NCBI GenBank assembly: GCA_963555705.1 | Contig: OY743181.1 | Span: forward strand, 23,440,513-23,504,512 | DNA: 64,000 bases | Direction: 5' to 3' | From: Ligustrum vulgare | Lineage: Eukaryota; Streptophyta; Magnoliopsida; Lamiales; Oleaceae | Part shown: piece after piece, positions 1 to 11,510 of the stretch | Layout of the letters: the number at the start of each line of letters is the position of its first letter | How positions within the stretch are numbered: the first letter of the stretch is position 1 | Notes under the pieces: model-generated | What the model saw: the letters and a program-made list of their open reading frames with translations, nothing else | Database searches by the model: none | What the model was told of the DNA's origin: nothing | Made by a program: the position numbers and the translations under genes

Positions 1-403
1 ATCCAAATAAATACCGTAATCTAAAAAGTTAATTCACAATCATGCATTGAATAAAAACTTTACATAACTTAGGTAAATAGAACAAAACAAAAGACACAGT
101 ATGGAGATTCCAATCCTCTACAAAATAAAATGTAAAACACGAATCTTGGAGTACTGCAAAATTTGTTCCTACTCCTTTTCTAATTTAATTTCCTTGTCGT
201 GCTTGATGTTAGAGATCTTTTTGTATGAGCCACCATTAGAAATAAACTACTATTAGATGTATCATCAGTAGGCTCAACATGGGCTCTTTATTGAAGCTTT
301 GTTGTTGTTCCTTTCTTCACTGTCACTAATTGAGAAATCTATCTTTAAAATGAACAAAATATCAAAATCTATCACTGAATAAGATACACATAAGTTTAAT
401 AAA
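1..403. other. 5' flank without recognisable gene
   Basis: AT-rich sequence outside the first retrotransposon. I see no convincing coding region, RNA gene or repeat. The last five bases (399-403, ATAAA) are the left target-site duplication of copia A1. Confidence 0.6.
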
Positions 404-1815
404 TGTTGGAATTATATATGCCCATAGAGTATAATTCACGACATTCGAAATAAAATGTTTATTGATTGTATTAATATAAAGTTGCGTTTGTCCACGGGTC
501 GATTTGATATTACAAATTGAGTGTTTAAGTTGTTAAACACAGAAAGATTCAATTTGTGATTCGATCTAAAATTAACGTTCACGATCAGTAAATAAATATG
601 GACAATTTATTTTTATAAGATCGTCTCGATTTTATTAAAGTCTATCTTTGACTTTGGTAATAAAATTGAGAGTACGTTTCGAACATATTGGACGGGACCA
701 CGTGAAATTAATTTGTGACATTGACCATACAAATTTAATTTCACTTGATTATCGTACGTGGGACCTTAATCCTAATCGGATAATGGACTTCGATTACTAA
801 CTTGAAGTTCTTTGAGGTATCAATGGGTGAGATCAAATTGCTGACCAATATCTAGGTACTTTGGAAATTAAAGTGAACTAACGAGGAACATATATTCGTG
901 TTATGGAATCCGTCACCTTTTACGTATGATCATAATCTCACTGGTTCTTCTAGTGGATAGTTGAATCTGAGCTCAGTAATTCGACAGTGACTATTGAATT
1001 CTATGATGTGATGGGATCACATCGAACTGTCAGATAGAAGTGAGAGTTGAGAATTTATGAATATTCAGAGAAGGGCATTTTGGTCACTGTAACTTGCTCC
1101 GAATATTCGAGTTGATCGATGGGGGTAACATGTAAGAACGATAAGTCAGAGGATATAATTATTGATTAATTGTTTCAATAATTTCAATTTTACTAAGAGT
1201 GCAATCAAGTTCTTTTAGTGGAATAGAACGTGATTAATAAATTAATTTTGACTGATCAAGAGTTGATTGTGCCATAATTAATTTATTGGAGCTTAGTTTA
1301 ATTGGGTCCGATCAGGTTCCCTCGGTGGCTTCACTATAATGAGTTTATACTGGCTTACTACCTGTATTGGGCTGTGCATAAATGGACCTTGGTTATGGTA
1401 CTAGGCCTGGTAGGGTTTTTGGAATGTAAAGAGGTTACAAATAGTCTCCTAAGACTATTTTTCTTAACCTAATTGACAAAGTGGCGAGACACACACTAAA
1501 GTGCGTAGTGTGTATTTTCTCTTTACAAAAAAACCCTAATCCTAGTTTAACCTAAGTTTTGAAAAAGGTGACCAAACACCTGCACAGCTGCCATTGGAGA
1601 ACACCGAGGAAAGCTTGAGGGTTTGAAGCTTTGGTGAAATCAAGAAGCAGCGAAAAGAGATTATTGTAAAGCACGCTACAAGGGTAATATCTCTTTCTTT
1701 TGTGTGCACAAAATTATTCATTCCAAGTTGAATACATAGAACAGAAAATCCTGTAACGGGATGATCTATCACAAGAAATTAATTTTTGTTAGTAGAACAA
1801 CCCGGGTTCCCAACA
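404..1815 (+). repeat. 5' LTR of copia A1
   Basis: 1412-bp LTR, matched by 7597-9009, with terminal inverted repeat TGTTGG/CCAACA. The position equivalent to the A2 TATA box reads TTACAAATAG here and in the 3' LTR, so the canonical TATA of A2 (TTATAAATAG) was absent before insertion. A telomere-like AAACCCTAA box near 1531 is kept in this LTR but altered to AAATCCTAA in the 3' LTR. Small open frames in it are not genes. Confidence 0.93.
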
Positions 1816-1817
1816 AT

Positions 1818-1830
1818 TGGTATCAGAGCG
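1818..1830 (+). other. Primer-binding site, tRNA-iMet type
   Basis: TGGTATCAGAGCG begins two bases after the 5' LTR. This is the usual plant copia minus-strand priming site, complementary to the 3' end of initiator methionine tRNA. Confidence 0.9.
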
Positions 1831-4019
1831 TCAGGTTTTTGATACTGTTTTGTGTATTTAGTAATAAATAATTTTGTTATGCATGTGTTAGTTGAGCGGT
1901 GTTAGGATTATGTGATTTATGTTGTTATTAGATGGATGATGTTTGATTGAACTAATTTATGGCCTTAGATTTTATTTTGTAAAATCTTGTATTTGTATTA
2001 TCGAGTCTTGTAACAAAGGGGGTTGATTACGACTCCATGTTTTCCCCTTTGAATTTAAATTTTGCAATAAAATTTTGGTTTTTATTATTTCTATTGTAAT
2101 TGTAAAATCTGAAGGACCAGATCTTCCGTTTTAATTCTGAGGAGCTACTGATGCAATTTCAGAAGAAGGACCACTCTTCATCTTCTTCAAAGGCACAGGG
2201 ACCTGCAATGTAACTTTGCTAAAAATTTTGAAAATCAGCAGGGGCACCACTGGGTGCGGCTGATGCGGTCGAAGGTCGAAGGCGCTGCCGTCTTGTCTTG
2301 ACTGTGGTGCGGTGAAACCACTAATAGCTGCAAATGAGGAGCGCGACAACGTGGGTGTGCTGCAACCATACGCGTGAAGCAGTAGTGTTTTAAACTCTGA
2401 CGATGCGCGGTCGTGGCGGTGGGGCAGTACCATGGAGTCCGCTTTCTCGGTGATATTCAGTTTTCTCTCCAGTAGAACAAGTTTCGACAGTAGACCTATA
2501 TCGCTGCTGCGTTTCTGTAGATATCCCGTCGCCTGTGCGTGGCGAGGTTGCTATGCGGTGAAGGCGGCAGCAGCGGTGGTTCATGAAGCTGCTGTTGTGG
2601 CCGCAGTGGTTGCAGCATTTTCCGGTGATGGCGTTAATGAAGATGGCAACTTCGTTTCTTTTGAATTTTGCTAGGTTACTGCCATGCAATTTTCGAGAGG
2701 GAGATGGGTCCAATGGATTGGGCCAGTATTTGTGTTATCTTCAAGTTGGGCCAGATTCTGGTTTTGGACTAAAATGCTCAATATTCATTTGGGCCAGATT
2801 TTGATGAAATTAAATATGGCCCAGAAATTGTAAAATTGATCCATTTTTATTAATTGCAATGTGGGCTAAATTATTTAGCTGGGCCAATGCAATGTGGACT
2901 GAATTTTACAATGGGCTGGAATATTTAATTGGATCATTACATTTTGACATTTGGGTTGAAGACTGAAACTTTGCAGATTTGGAATGGACACTTGCAAATG
3001 GAAATTGAAGGATTGGGTCGGCTTGTGGCTCAATAGACTATTTAATTAATTTGTAATTTTTGTGTCTAGGTTTGGTCATAAATTATGTTCATATTTGTTT
3101 TATTATTGCATTTATTTATTTATTGCTTTAATAATTTGTGAATGGATGTCATTAAATAACATGTCATGTAGATCGCATAAACACCGCTCTAGGTACTATA
3201 CTCTCATGCATTGTTTTATATTTTATTTTCTTTTCTAAATGTTAGATTAGAAAATAAATATATTTATTAATAATTAAATTGGTTTTAAGAGTTAAAATTG
3301 ATTAGGTAATTGTTAATTAAAACCCAAGAGTTCAAAATATTAAGTGAGCGAGGGTGCAATTTTTGAACCCACGGCCTCCCCTATTAGTCCATTAGTAAAA
3401 ATTTGTGTATGCCTCGTGCTAATCTAATTAGTCTCCCTATAGGAGGGCTGCACTATTTTGGTTACTGGATTGGGCCCAATTATGTGATGATTTTTTAAGT
3501 GTGAATTAATCATGATTACCCTATAGGTGATATAATTAATTTGGTACTTGAAATATTATTAATACAGGGGTTAGACACTTAAATCAATGACATCGTGGGG
3601 ACTTCCTATAGAATATCCAAACGATGTCAATGATGGCCAAATTTTAACGACTATAAATTAAATATTGCATGAGATGCTAGATATATTTAATTTAGTGGGA
3701 GGGTCCCAGTCTAGCCATAAATCACATTTATTTCTCCTATAGAGAAATGTATTTAAGATTTTGGGGTTTTAGGTTGTCGTCATATTATAGTAGTTTTGGG
3801 TCTACTTGTGCATAATTTTTCTTCATGCATCATATATGAAAGTATTCATCATTTATGCAACTCGTGTTTAATACATTTATTTTATTTGAATGTCGTATTT
3901 CCACAACTAGTTATATGTTTAGACATCACCAACTAATTTGCGAAAACTGTAACATGTCTCGTTATAATTCTTTCCACTTATGACATTTGTTCGTGCTAGA
4001 AGATCCTTGTTAAAAAATA
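1831..4019 (+). other. Leader of copia A1, non-coding
   Basis: Long untranslated leader between the primer site and the gag remnant. Three zones can be seen. About 2130-2690 is GC-rich and differs strongly from the equivalent part of A2. About 2700-2940 contains repeated TGGGCC or GGCCCA motifs. About 3040-3860 is strongly conserved with A2 positions about 15480-16310. The last zone holds four hairpins with an identical CTATA loop (3404-3761). Open frames in the GC-rich block (for example 2432-2674) are not shared in translation with A2 and are not called as genes. Confidence 0.75.
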
Positions 4020-7000
4020 ATTATAAATCTTCCAATGAAAATGGTTTTATTTTGATGAGATGTTTTATTGGATAGTTTTGATTCTCACGTCAAGTACTTC
4101 GCAATAAAGACATCAAAATAGGGTACCATATTTATTTTCTCGATGGAAGAGTATTTATGATAATTTGAACATTTTAAATATGGAGTTATACAAAATATGC
4201 TATCAAGCTATAATATATCTCTACTTATGAACCAATCACGATTTTTACAAGAGACCATTTGGTAAAACATGATTGGTCACTTTAACCTGGTGGAGGTTCC
4301 ACTTGCAAACATTGATTCATGTGACATAATGCTTGAGAAATCTTTTAAGATGATCTCTTGCGGTTCAGTGTGGACTATATTCACCAGGATGAACATGTAC
4401 CTGAAAGGTTCAATGTAAGCTATTCATAGAGAAGAGATTATTTTAAAGCAACGGATAGTATGGTAGGCCTCTAACCTTTTTGCTTTTGAGCAAAGATAGG
4501 ATTAATGAGGAGGTAGCCTTCCTTGGAAACTCTATAATGGAGTCAGACTCTATTCATTGTGTTATGGTTAGTAATTGAGTCTATCTTGATTATAGATTCT
4601 AGAATAACTGATCACTATTGCAAGTTGTTGCAATATGGTCCTAGGTGACCAAATGATACAATGAGATAGAGTATACTATAAGGATAAGCACGGGTACGAT
4701 AATATGGAAAGAGCCGTTGGGCTTTTATGTTTGCGAAACAATTTGATTGTTATTTTGTCTCTTTATTATTTGAGCGAATTATTTGGCACTTAATCTACAG
4801 TTATTAGTTGGAATTAAGTTAAATAATGCTCTTATTATTGCAAGACAAATGTTTAACAATCTCAAAGCCTTGTAAATGGTTCTAAGTGTAATATTACTAC
4901 AAATGATAATGGATAGATGATTCCTTGTATTAATGAACTCTTTGATAAGATCTTAAGATAATCATATTTATCTAAATAAGATTGAAAGACTAGTAAAGAT
5001 AGCCTCTAATTATTTTGGAGGTGGAATCTATGTGGGCTTTTGAATTTTATTTAGAGGGTAAAATGATTAAGATCTTAGGCTTGGTTACACTTATCCAAAA
5101 CTCGATTCTAATACTAGTAAGGGATGGACCTCAAAAGGATCTGAGGTCGAATCTATATTTTTTTCTGAATCTTGTTTAGAGGATTAGATAACCAAGAGTC
5201 CTTATACATTAAATGGACTTAAGAGTTTGGGGATTAATACACTTCGATATGTGTGGATTCTTTGGTACTCAAGATATGAGAGAGTACGAGTAATTCCTCA
5301 CTTTTATTGATGATCACTCCACATCTCGATTCTATACTTAATATCTCATTGATCTGAAATGTTGAAGAATTTCTAGAATTTTGGTCAAAAGTTGAGAAGT
5401 AATTAAGAGAATCGAGATACTTCGATTTCATCGAGGTTTGTGTATCTCTATATGAGTTTAGGAACCATTTATCGGAAAGGAGAACAAGGTATTACCAAAT
5501 CAATAATGAGTTATCATCGTTACTAGTTTCATTTGGGAATGTGTACCGGAGATAGTCAGGTTCCTTCATAGCTTAGTACCATTGATTCGTTTCCTGAAAT
5601 ACCCCTAGAGTTGTGGCATAGGTGCAAGCCCAGTCTACACCACATTCAGATTTGGGGAATTTTGGCACACTAGCTGAAAGCAATGATTGACGAGATGTAG
5701 GCAACAATGAAGGTTTGATTATAAGGCATGCAGCGAAACTAGAAATTATTTCTTCTATAATCCTCTGGTCAAGAAAGTATTTGTTGAGTACAAATGTAGC
5801 TTTCTTAGAGGATAAAGCATATAGAAGAATACAAATCAACAAGTAATATTCTATTGCATGAGATGTTAGAACGTGGTTCAAACAACTTGATTCCAGATTT
5901 CCGCATAGAATTAATCTTGATGATTTGGAACTTCCTACGGAACCGATGGTTGCTGATCCTAGTGGGAGAATGGGCAAGTGGTTCAACCACTATTCTTGCC
6001 TGGTGATCCCAATGGACAGGGGAAAACCAAAGGTTGTAGTCGAAGTTGTTCTCACTGTTCTGTCTCTTCTTTATGTTCATAAAGAGGCAGTGAAGAGGTT
6101 GATCCCAATTAGGGATATACCAAGTAGTGGGAGAAGAGGAAGGGACTCTGTTTGGACATTATGGAAATACACTTCCAGCGACTAATTGGAGTGGGAGGGT
6201 TGTAAGACCACCTTCTTGACGCTTATTCTATGGAGAATCTTTTTAGATAGTCTCTACTGAAATAAGAGAAGAACTCCTCATTTAGGGAAGTGGTAGAAGT
6301 CATAGGCTTGAAATCATGGAAGGTGAATGTGAACTCGGAATTAGATTCCTAGTAATCCAACAAGTTTGGATATTTGTAGACGCACCCAATGGGGTCAAAC
6401 CTATAGGGTGTGATGATTTTTAAGATGATAAAAGAATGGTAGATGGAAAGGTTGATACCTTTAGTGCAAGGCTTATGGTTGTGGGTTTGTGAAACCCTTC
6501 TCGTCAATAGCCATGCAGAAGTTTACCTGGATCTTTTATCCATTGTCGTTCATTGTGAAAATGAGGTACAACAAATGGATGTCAAGATGTTGTTTCTTGA
6601 ATGCATCTTGAGGAAATCATTTACAAAGTGTAATCTGATGAGTTCATATTAAAGACCATGAAAGTAAAATTCATGACTTACAAGTTTCCAACTTTGGATT
6701 TGGGTAGTTGTTCAAGATATGGAATATAGAATTTGATAGAACCATTGTGATACATGTTCTTGATCAAAATCTTGATATATCTTAAGTATACTCGTGTATA
6801 CAGAAAGATGAGACAGTTTTTGCGACTATTGATTTGAATGACACTCTACTTATGTGTGAGAGTATTTTCATTAAATAGTAATTGGTACCAGCAATTAGAC
6901 TTGAAGGACTTGTAGATGACTGTCTATTTTTCTAGACATCCGTACTTTTCGGAGTGGGAGAAAAATGGAATAGAATATTCTCAAGTTTCATGTACCGTAC

Positions 7001-7580
7001 TTTTCGGAGTGGGAGAAAAATGGAATAGAATAGTCTCAAGTTTCATGTAATAATAAGATACTATCTACATTTGAAATATTGAAGTCTTGAAAGGAATAAT
7101 GTTCTTTGTGAACTTTATCTATCTTATGAGCATTCTCATAAGACTCATGGTAAGATAGAGAAGGTTCCTTATGCTCCGGCTATAGGAAGCCTTACTTTGC
7201 ACTAGATAGGTCATATCTTATGCTGGGGATATTGTTGGTAATTATTAGTCTGATCCAGGATCAGATCATTGAATAGAGGTAAAGCATATACTGAAGCGTT
7301 TTCGGAAAACGAGTAAATATTTGCTTATCTATTCAGTTTGTGATCTGATGGATTAAAACTAATTAAGATCCGATTTGACTAGGACTCTCGAGAGTCGTCA
7401 AAATTGGAATATAGTTTGGAGATAATGTGGTTAATTGATTGGGTATAACATAATCTTGGATTGTTTGTTATACAACCGTGACTTACATCGAAAGGAGTTA
7501 CTATCTTGGTTGAGGACATAATCATTAGTGTAATGATGGTGTTGACAAGATGGATGATTCGATGTTTCATGTATACTCTT
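4020..7580 (+). pseudogene. Decayed copia gag-pol
   Basis: No long reading frame survives, but nucleotide patches align in order with the intact gag-pol of A2. There is a gag patch near 4330, a protease patch near 4600 (equivalent to the DSG region of A2 at 17235), and integrase patches near 5220, 5470 and 5740. Reverse transcriptase follows near 6370-6640 (equivalent to 19008-19280) and RNase H near 7150-7320 (equivalent to 19785-19960). Stops and frameshifts occur throughout, so no protein product is expected. Order and spacing match the autonomous relative, indicating decay of a normal gag-pol rather than a foreign insert. Boundaries are approximate. Confidence 0.75.
6940..7049 (+). repeat. 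55-bp tandem duplication
   Basis: Two adjacent copies of a 55-bp unit (6940-6994 and 6995-7049) starting CCGTACTTTTCGGAGTGGG, differing at one base. The duplication lies in the decayed pol of copia A1. Confidence 0.9.
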
Positions 7581-7596
7581 AGGGCAAGTGGGAGAT
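7581..7596 (+). other. Polypurine tract of copia A1
   Basis: AGGGCAAGTGGGAGAT lies directly before the 3' LTR. It matches the tract of A2 at 20474-20488 and is the plus-strand primer site. Confidence 0.85.
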
Positions 7597-9009
7597 TGTT
7601 GGAATTATATATGCCCATAGAGTATAATTCACGACATTCGAAATAAAATGTTTATTGATTGTATTAATATAAAGTTGCGTTTGTCCACTGGTCGATTTGA
7701 TATTACAAATTGAGTGTTTAAGTTGTTAAACACAAAAAGATTCAATTTGTGATTTGATCTAAAATTAACGTTCACGATCAGCAAATAAATATAGACAATT
7801 TATTTTGATAAGATCGTCTCGATTTTATTAAAGTCTATCTTTGACTTTGGTAATAAAATTGAGAGTACGTTTGGAACGTATTGGACGGGACCACGTGAAA
7901 TTAATTTGTGACATTGACCATAATAATTTAATTTCACTTGATTATCGTACGTGGGACCTTAATCCTAATCGGATAATGGACTTCGATTACTAACTTGAAG
8001 TTCTTTGAGGTATTAATGGGTGAGATCAAATTGCTGACCAATATCTCGGTACTTTGGGAATTAAAGTGAACTAACGAGGAACATATATTCGTATTATGGA
8101 ATCCGTCACCTTTTAGGTATGATCATAATCTCATTGGTTCTTCTAGTGGATAATTGAATCTGAGCTCAGTAATTCGACAGTGACTGTTGAATTCTATGAT
8201 GTGATGGGATCACATAGAACTGTCAGATAGAAGATGAGAGTTGAGAATTTATGAATATTCAGAGAAGGGCATTTTGGTCATTGTAACTTGCTCCGAATAT
8301 TCGAGTTGATCGATGGGGGTAACATGTAAGAACGATAAGTCAGAGGATATAATTATTGATTAATTGTTTCAGTAATTTCAATTTTACTAAGAGTGCAATC
8401 AAATTCTTTTAGTGGAATAGAATGTGATTAATAAATTAATTTTGACTGATCAAGAGTTGATTGTGTCATAATTAATTTATTGGAGCTTAGTTTAATTGGG
8501 TCCGATTAGGTTCCCTCGGTGGCTTCACTATAATGAGTTTATACAGGCTTACTACCTGTATTGGGCTGTGCAGAAATGGACCTGGGTTATGGTACTAGGC
8601 CTGATAGGGTTTTTGGAATGTAAAGAGGTTACAAATAGTCTCCTAAGACTATTTTTCTTAACCTAATTGACAAAGTGGCGAGACAGACACTAAAGTGTGT
8701 AGTGTGTATTTTCTCTCTACAAAAAAATCCTAATCCTAATTTAACCTAAGTTTTGAAAAAAGTGACCACACACCTGCACAACTGCCATTGGAGAACACCG
8801 AGGAAAGCTTGAGGGTTTGAAGCTTTGGTGAAATCAAGAAGCAGCGAAAAGAGATTATTGTAAAGTACGCTACAAGGGTAATATCTCTTTCTTTTGTGTG
8901 CACAAAATTATTCATTCCAAGTTGAATACATAGAACAGAAAATCCTGTAACGGAATGATCTATCACAAGAAATTAATTTTTGTTAGTAGAACAACCCGGA
9001 TTCCCAACA
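7597..9009 (+). repeat. 3' LTR of copia A1
   Basis: 1413-bp direct repeat of 404-1815, ending CCCAACA and followed by the duplication ATAAA (9010-9014). I counted about 41 differences from the 5' LTR, mostly transitions. Confidence 0.93.
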
Positions 9010-9139
9010 ATAAAAACTAAGAAAACTACTCTCTTACCTCGATGACCTCTTCCCCCGACTTAGCAAGCCACATAAGTAAATCAGCTTTCTACTCACAAAC
9101 CAACACTAAATCATTGTCTTTTAAAAGTCAGCAAAGTTT

Positions 9140-9866
9140 AATTTAGATACACTAAATCCCACAACTGCGCGACTTTGATTTGTGTCTTCTTATGCGTTTC
9201 AATTAAATGCGGGTTGACGCAAATACGATTCAAAGAAAACATGGGAACACTTCCTAAGTTTTTGTCTCTAACGTTGACCTTAAAAAGGAAGAGACGTCCA
9301 ACCAGATTCTCTAGATGTAAATGAAAATCATAAAAGTATATTATAATGAAAATTTAGAAAAAATTTACAGTTGCAATGCGCTCCCTTTTTGCTTGGAGAG
9401 CTTCGCACACCCCGTCCCATAGAAGAAATGATGAGTCGTGTGTCCCATCTACAACATTGACTTTAACCTTGTATCGGGGTATAGCATTGTTTGCTCGTAT
9501 CTTACAAGGATCAAGTAGTATCCCCTTGGGGAATCCTCTAGTTTTTTTTTTGGCATTTTTTGCAGCTAATCTTGGACCAGTCACATTCTGAAACAATGGC
9601 AGATATTCTTGCGACCACACAATAAAATCCTTTCTGGAATTGTAGGAAACATAATAATTGACTAATGAATGCAGCCTAAAATACAATCTATTAATGTTGA
9701 AATAAGTTTCTATTTTAGCATAAAAACAATCATTTTTGCAATTTACTATCTCATCAAATGTCATGATTTCAACATTACCACACTCTAATTCATCGACCAA
9801 AGTTGTAATTGGTGAAGATGGAAGATGCGCTATCGGATCTGTCGAGTTGTTATCGTCAAAGCACAT
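9140..9866 (-). pseudogene. RPA1-like OB-fold protein remnant, two exons
   Basis: On the minus strand an open exon (9866 down to 9369) encodes about 166 residues. It contains an OB-fold-like strand pattern (RYKVKVNVVDGTHDSSFLLWD) preceded by a segment like the C-terminal DNA-binding region of replication protein A large subunit. After a GT donor (9368) and an AG acceptor (9310-9309), a second open stretch (9308 down to 9140) reads NLVGRLFLFKVNVRDKN and continues in the same phase to a TAA stop. That implies an intron of about 60 bp. The zinc-binding cysteine pairs of true RPA1 are not visible. Plant genomes carry many such RPA1-like copies, some in Helitrons; no Helitron ends were found. The ATG at 9866 may be internal, since a pyrimidine-rich AG precedes it. 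Family call is moderate; functionality is unknown. Confidence 0.5.
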
Positions 9867-10432
9867 CCTTAAACAGTAACATAAATAATGTAAGTGATTG
9901 AGGAAAACTTAGAAGCGTACTGAGTAGGAAATTGAATACATGGATATATTTAGGGCATTACTTCCTAAAATCCTCTATTTCTGGTAGACTAGAGTTGATA
10001 AAGAGTTTGGTAGCATGGTAAGCATTGCACAAACCAATATGTAATTTCAATGTAATTTTCTGGGTCAAAATTATGGCTCATGGGGAGAACTGGTAATTTG
10101 GACTGGGTCAAAGTCAGGGACAACTACATTGTAAATGTTTGTATTTAGGTCAGTTTATATGTGTTGCTAAAATATTAAATGATTATAAAAATCAATTATA
10201 TTAAAAATCTAAATTTTAACATGTAAGTAATTTTTTTATTATATTTTTACGTAATTATTTACTAGATACCATTGTTGTAATATTTTTTATGTAATTATTA
10301 ATTAAACTATGTATTTTTTCAAAATTGTAAAACACGATATATTACATGAATTTATAAATTTGTGATTTACTAATCTGTTGTCGCCGCTACCATCGCCATC
10401 GCATAACAGCGCAAAAAAAAAAAAAAAAAAAA
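9867..10432. other. AT-rich flank ending in a poly(A) run
   Basis: No supported gene. The stretch ends in about 21 A residues (10412-10432), immediately before retrotransposon-derived sequence starts. Confidence 0.5.
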
Positions 10433-10612
10433 CTCACAACACTCAAGTTGGTTCGCTTTGACGTTTCGAACAAAGATGTGAGTTGATTTGTATTATTGAA
10501 GTCTATGGTGAACATGTTGACACAACAAAAACATTTGACATTTTCTAGTTTTGTCTAGTAGTTTACTTTTCAATTGTTCCAAGACGAACAATAATTCTAG
10601 TTTGGGGGTATT
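10433..10612 (+). mobile_element. Truncated 3' internal end of a gypsy B element
   Basis: This 180-bp stretch aligns with the last part of the interior of gypsy B1 (about 25010-25164). It includes the conserved GACGAACAATAATTCTAG block and a polypurine tract (TTTGGGGGTAT) directly before an LTR. Its presence upstream of the B1 5' LTR means the LTR at 10613 is preceded by internal sequence of another copy. The arrangement is therefore a truncated tandem element rather than a simple insertion. Confidence 0.8.
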
Positions 10613-11480
10613 TGATAAGTGTATTTTATACACATATTTATATGTTTAAATTAGATTATATTATTGTCACTCTTGAGTAATTATTACTTAATTGTTTTAT
10701 ATTTGTTCATATTGTAGGATTTTTCCCAAAGTCATGAGAATGAAGTATTAAAGTGAAAAAATTGACATTTGGATGTCATTTGAGGCTAAAAGGAGCAAAA
10801 TGGATGATGGTGTCGTCAACTGAGACTTCCAAGGAGAGACGAGTGGAAGAAATCAAGGTTCGCAAGCTTAATTGAAGATGGAATGAAGCTTGGAAGAAGA
10901 TTTGAAGTGTTTGGGAAGTTCAAGGATTTAATTGTCGCAATCAAAAGACGAAGTACTTATGTGCAAATAGAGTTCAGGGGCCAATGATCTAGATCTAGGA
11001 ATATAACCAGGTAATTGAACGAGTGATAGAGATATACGCTTGTTTTTATTGCGGTCTTAATTGAGTTCTTGTATTCTATGCACCTAATCATTACAAACAA
11101 CTGTTCATTAATACGGTTAACTAATTAGGTAGAGTTGACTTAAATCCGTGAGGAGAATTTCATGTGCATAAGTGAGCTCGACCAATCATATTAATAGATT
11201 AAAACTTGAGTAGTGAGGTTAAAGGTAGTGAAATCGTGAAATCCCAACTCTTCTTCAATTGATTTAAAAAAAAAAAAAAAAACACTTTTATTGCTTGTCT
11301 ATTGTTTTAGTTGAATTTTTAGAATCATCATAACTTCAATTATTCATCATTCAAATAAAGTAGAAATTTTAAAAAACTTGGTACTTAATCCAAATCCTCG
11401 TGGGTACGATAACTCGGACTCGAAAAATCTACTTTATTACTTGGATGCAACATTATACACTTGCAATTTAGCACACATCA
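10613..11480 (+). repeat. 5' LTR of gypsy B1, internally deleted
   Basis: 868 bp against 1487 bp for the 3' LTR. The missing piece corresponds to about 25536-26156, and the break shares AA on both sides. The lost segment includes the TATA box (25741-25748) and the GC-rich motif cluster upstream of it, so this LTR has probably lost its promoter. Confidence 0.88.
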
Positions 11481-11510
11481 AGTTTTTGACGCTGTTATCG
11501 GGGATCTGAG
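11481..11510 (+). other. Primer-binding site region of gypsy B1
   Basis: TTTTTGACGCTGTTATCGGG follows the LTR. It is a decayed version of the TTTTTGGYGCCGTTGCCGGGG site seen on the minus strand of B2 (46170-46190), typical of Athila/Tat-like plant gypsy elements and usually assigned to tRNA-Asp. Confidence 0.75.

Larger units (their letters stand above)
404..9009 (+). mobile_element. Ty1/copia retrotransposon A1, coding-defective
   Basis: Two long direct repeats starting TGTTGG and ending CCAACA flank a 5.8 kb interior. A perfect 5-bp target-site duplication (ATAAA at 399-403 and 9010-9014) shows the element inserted as a unit. The interior begins with an initiator-tRNA-Met type primer site and ends in a polypurine tract. 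It is the same family as copia A2 at 13129-21927: LTRs, primer site, leader and polypurine tract all align. The gag-pol region is only recognisable in patches and is full of stops and frameshifts. By eye the two LTRs differ at about 41 positions in 1412, so insertion is much older than that of A2, yet coding decay is far greater than LTR divergence. This suggests it was already non-autonomous when it inserted. Confidence 0.93.
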
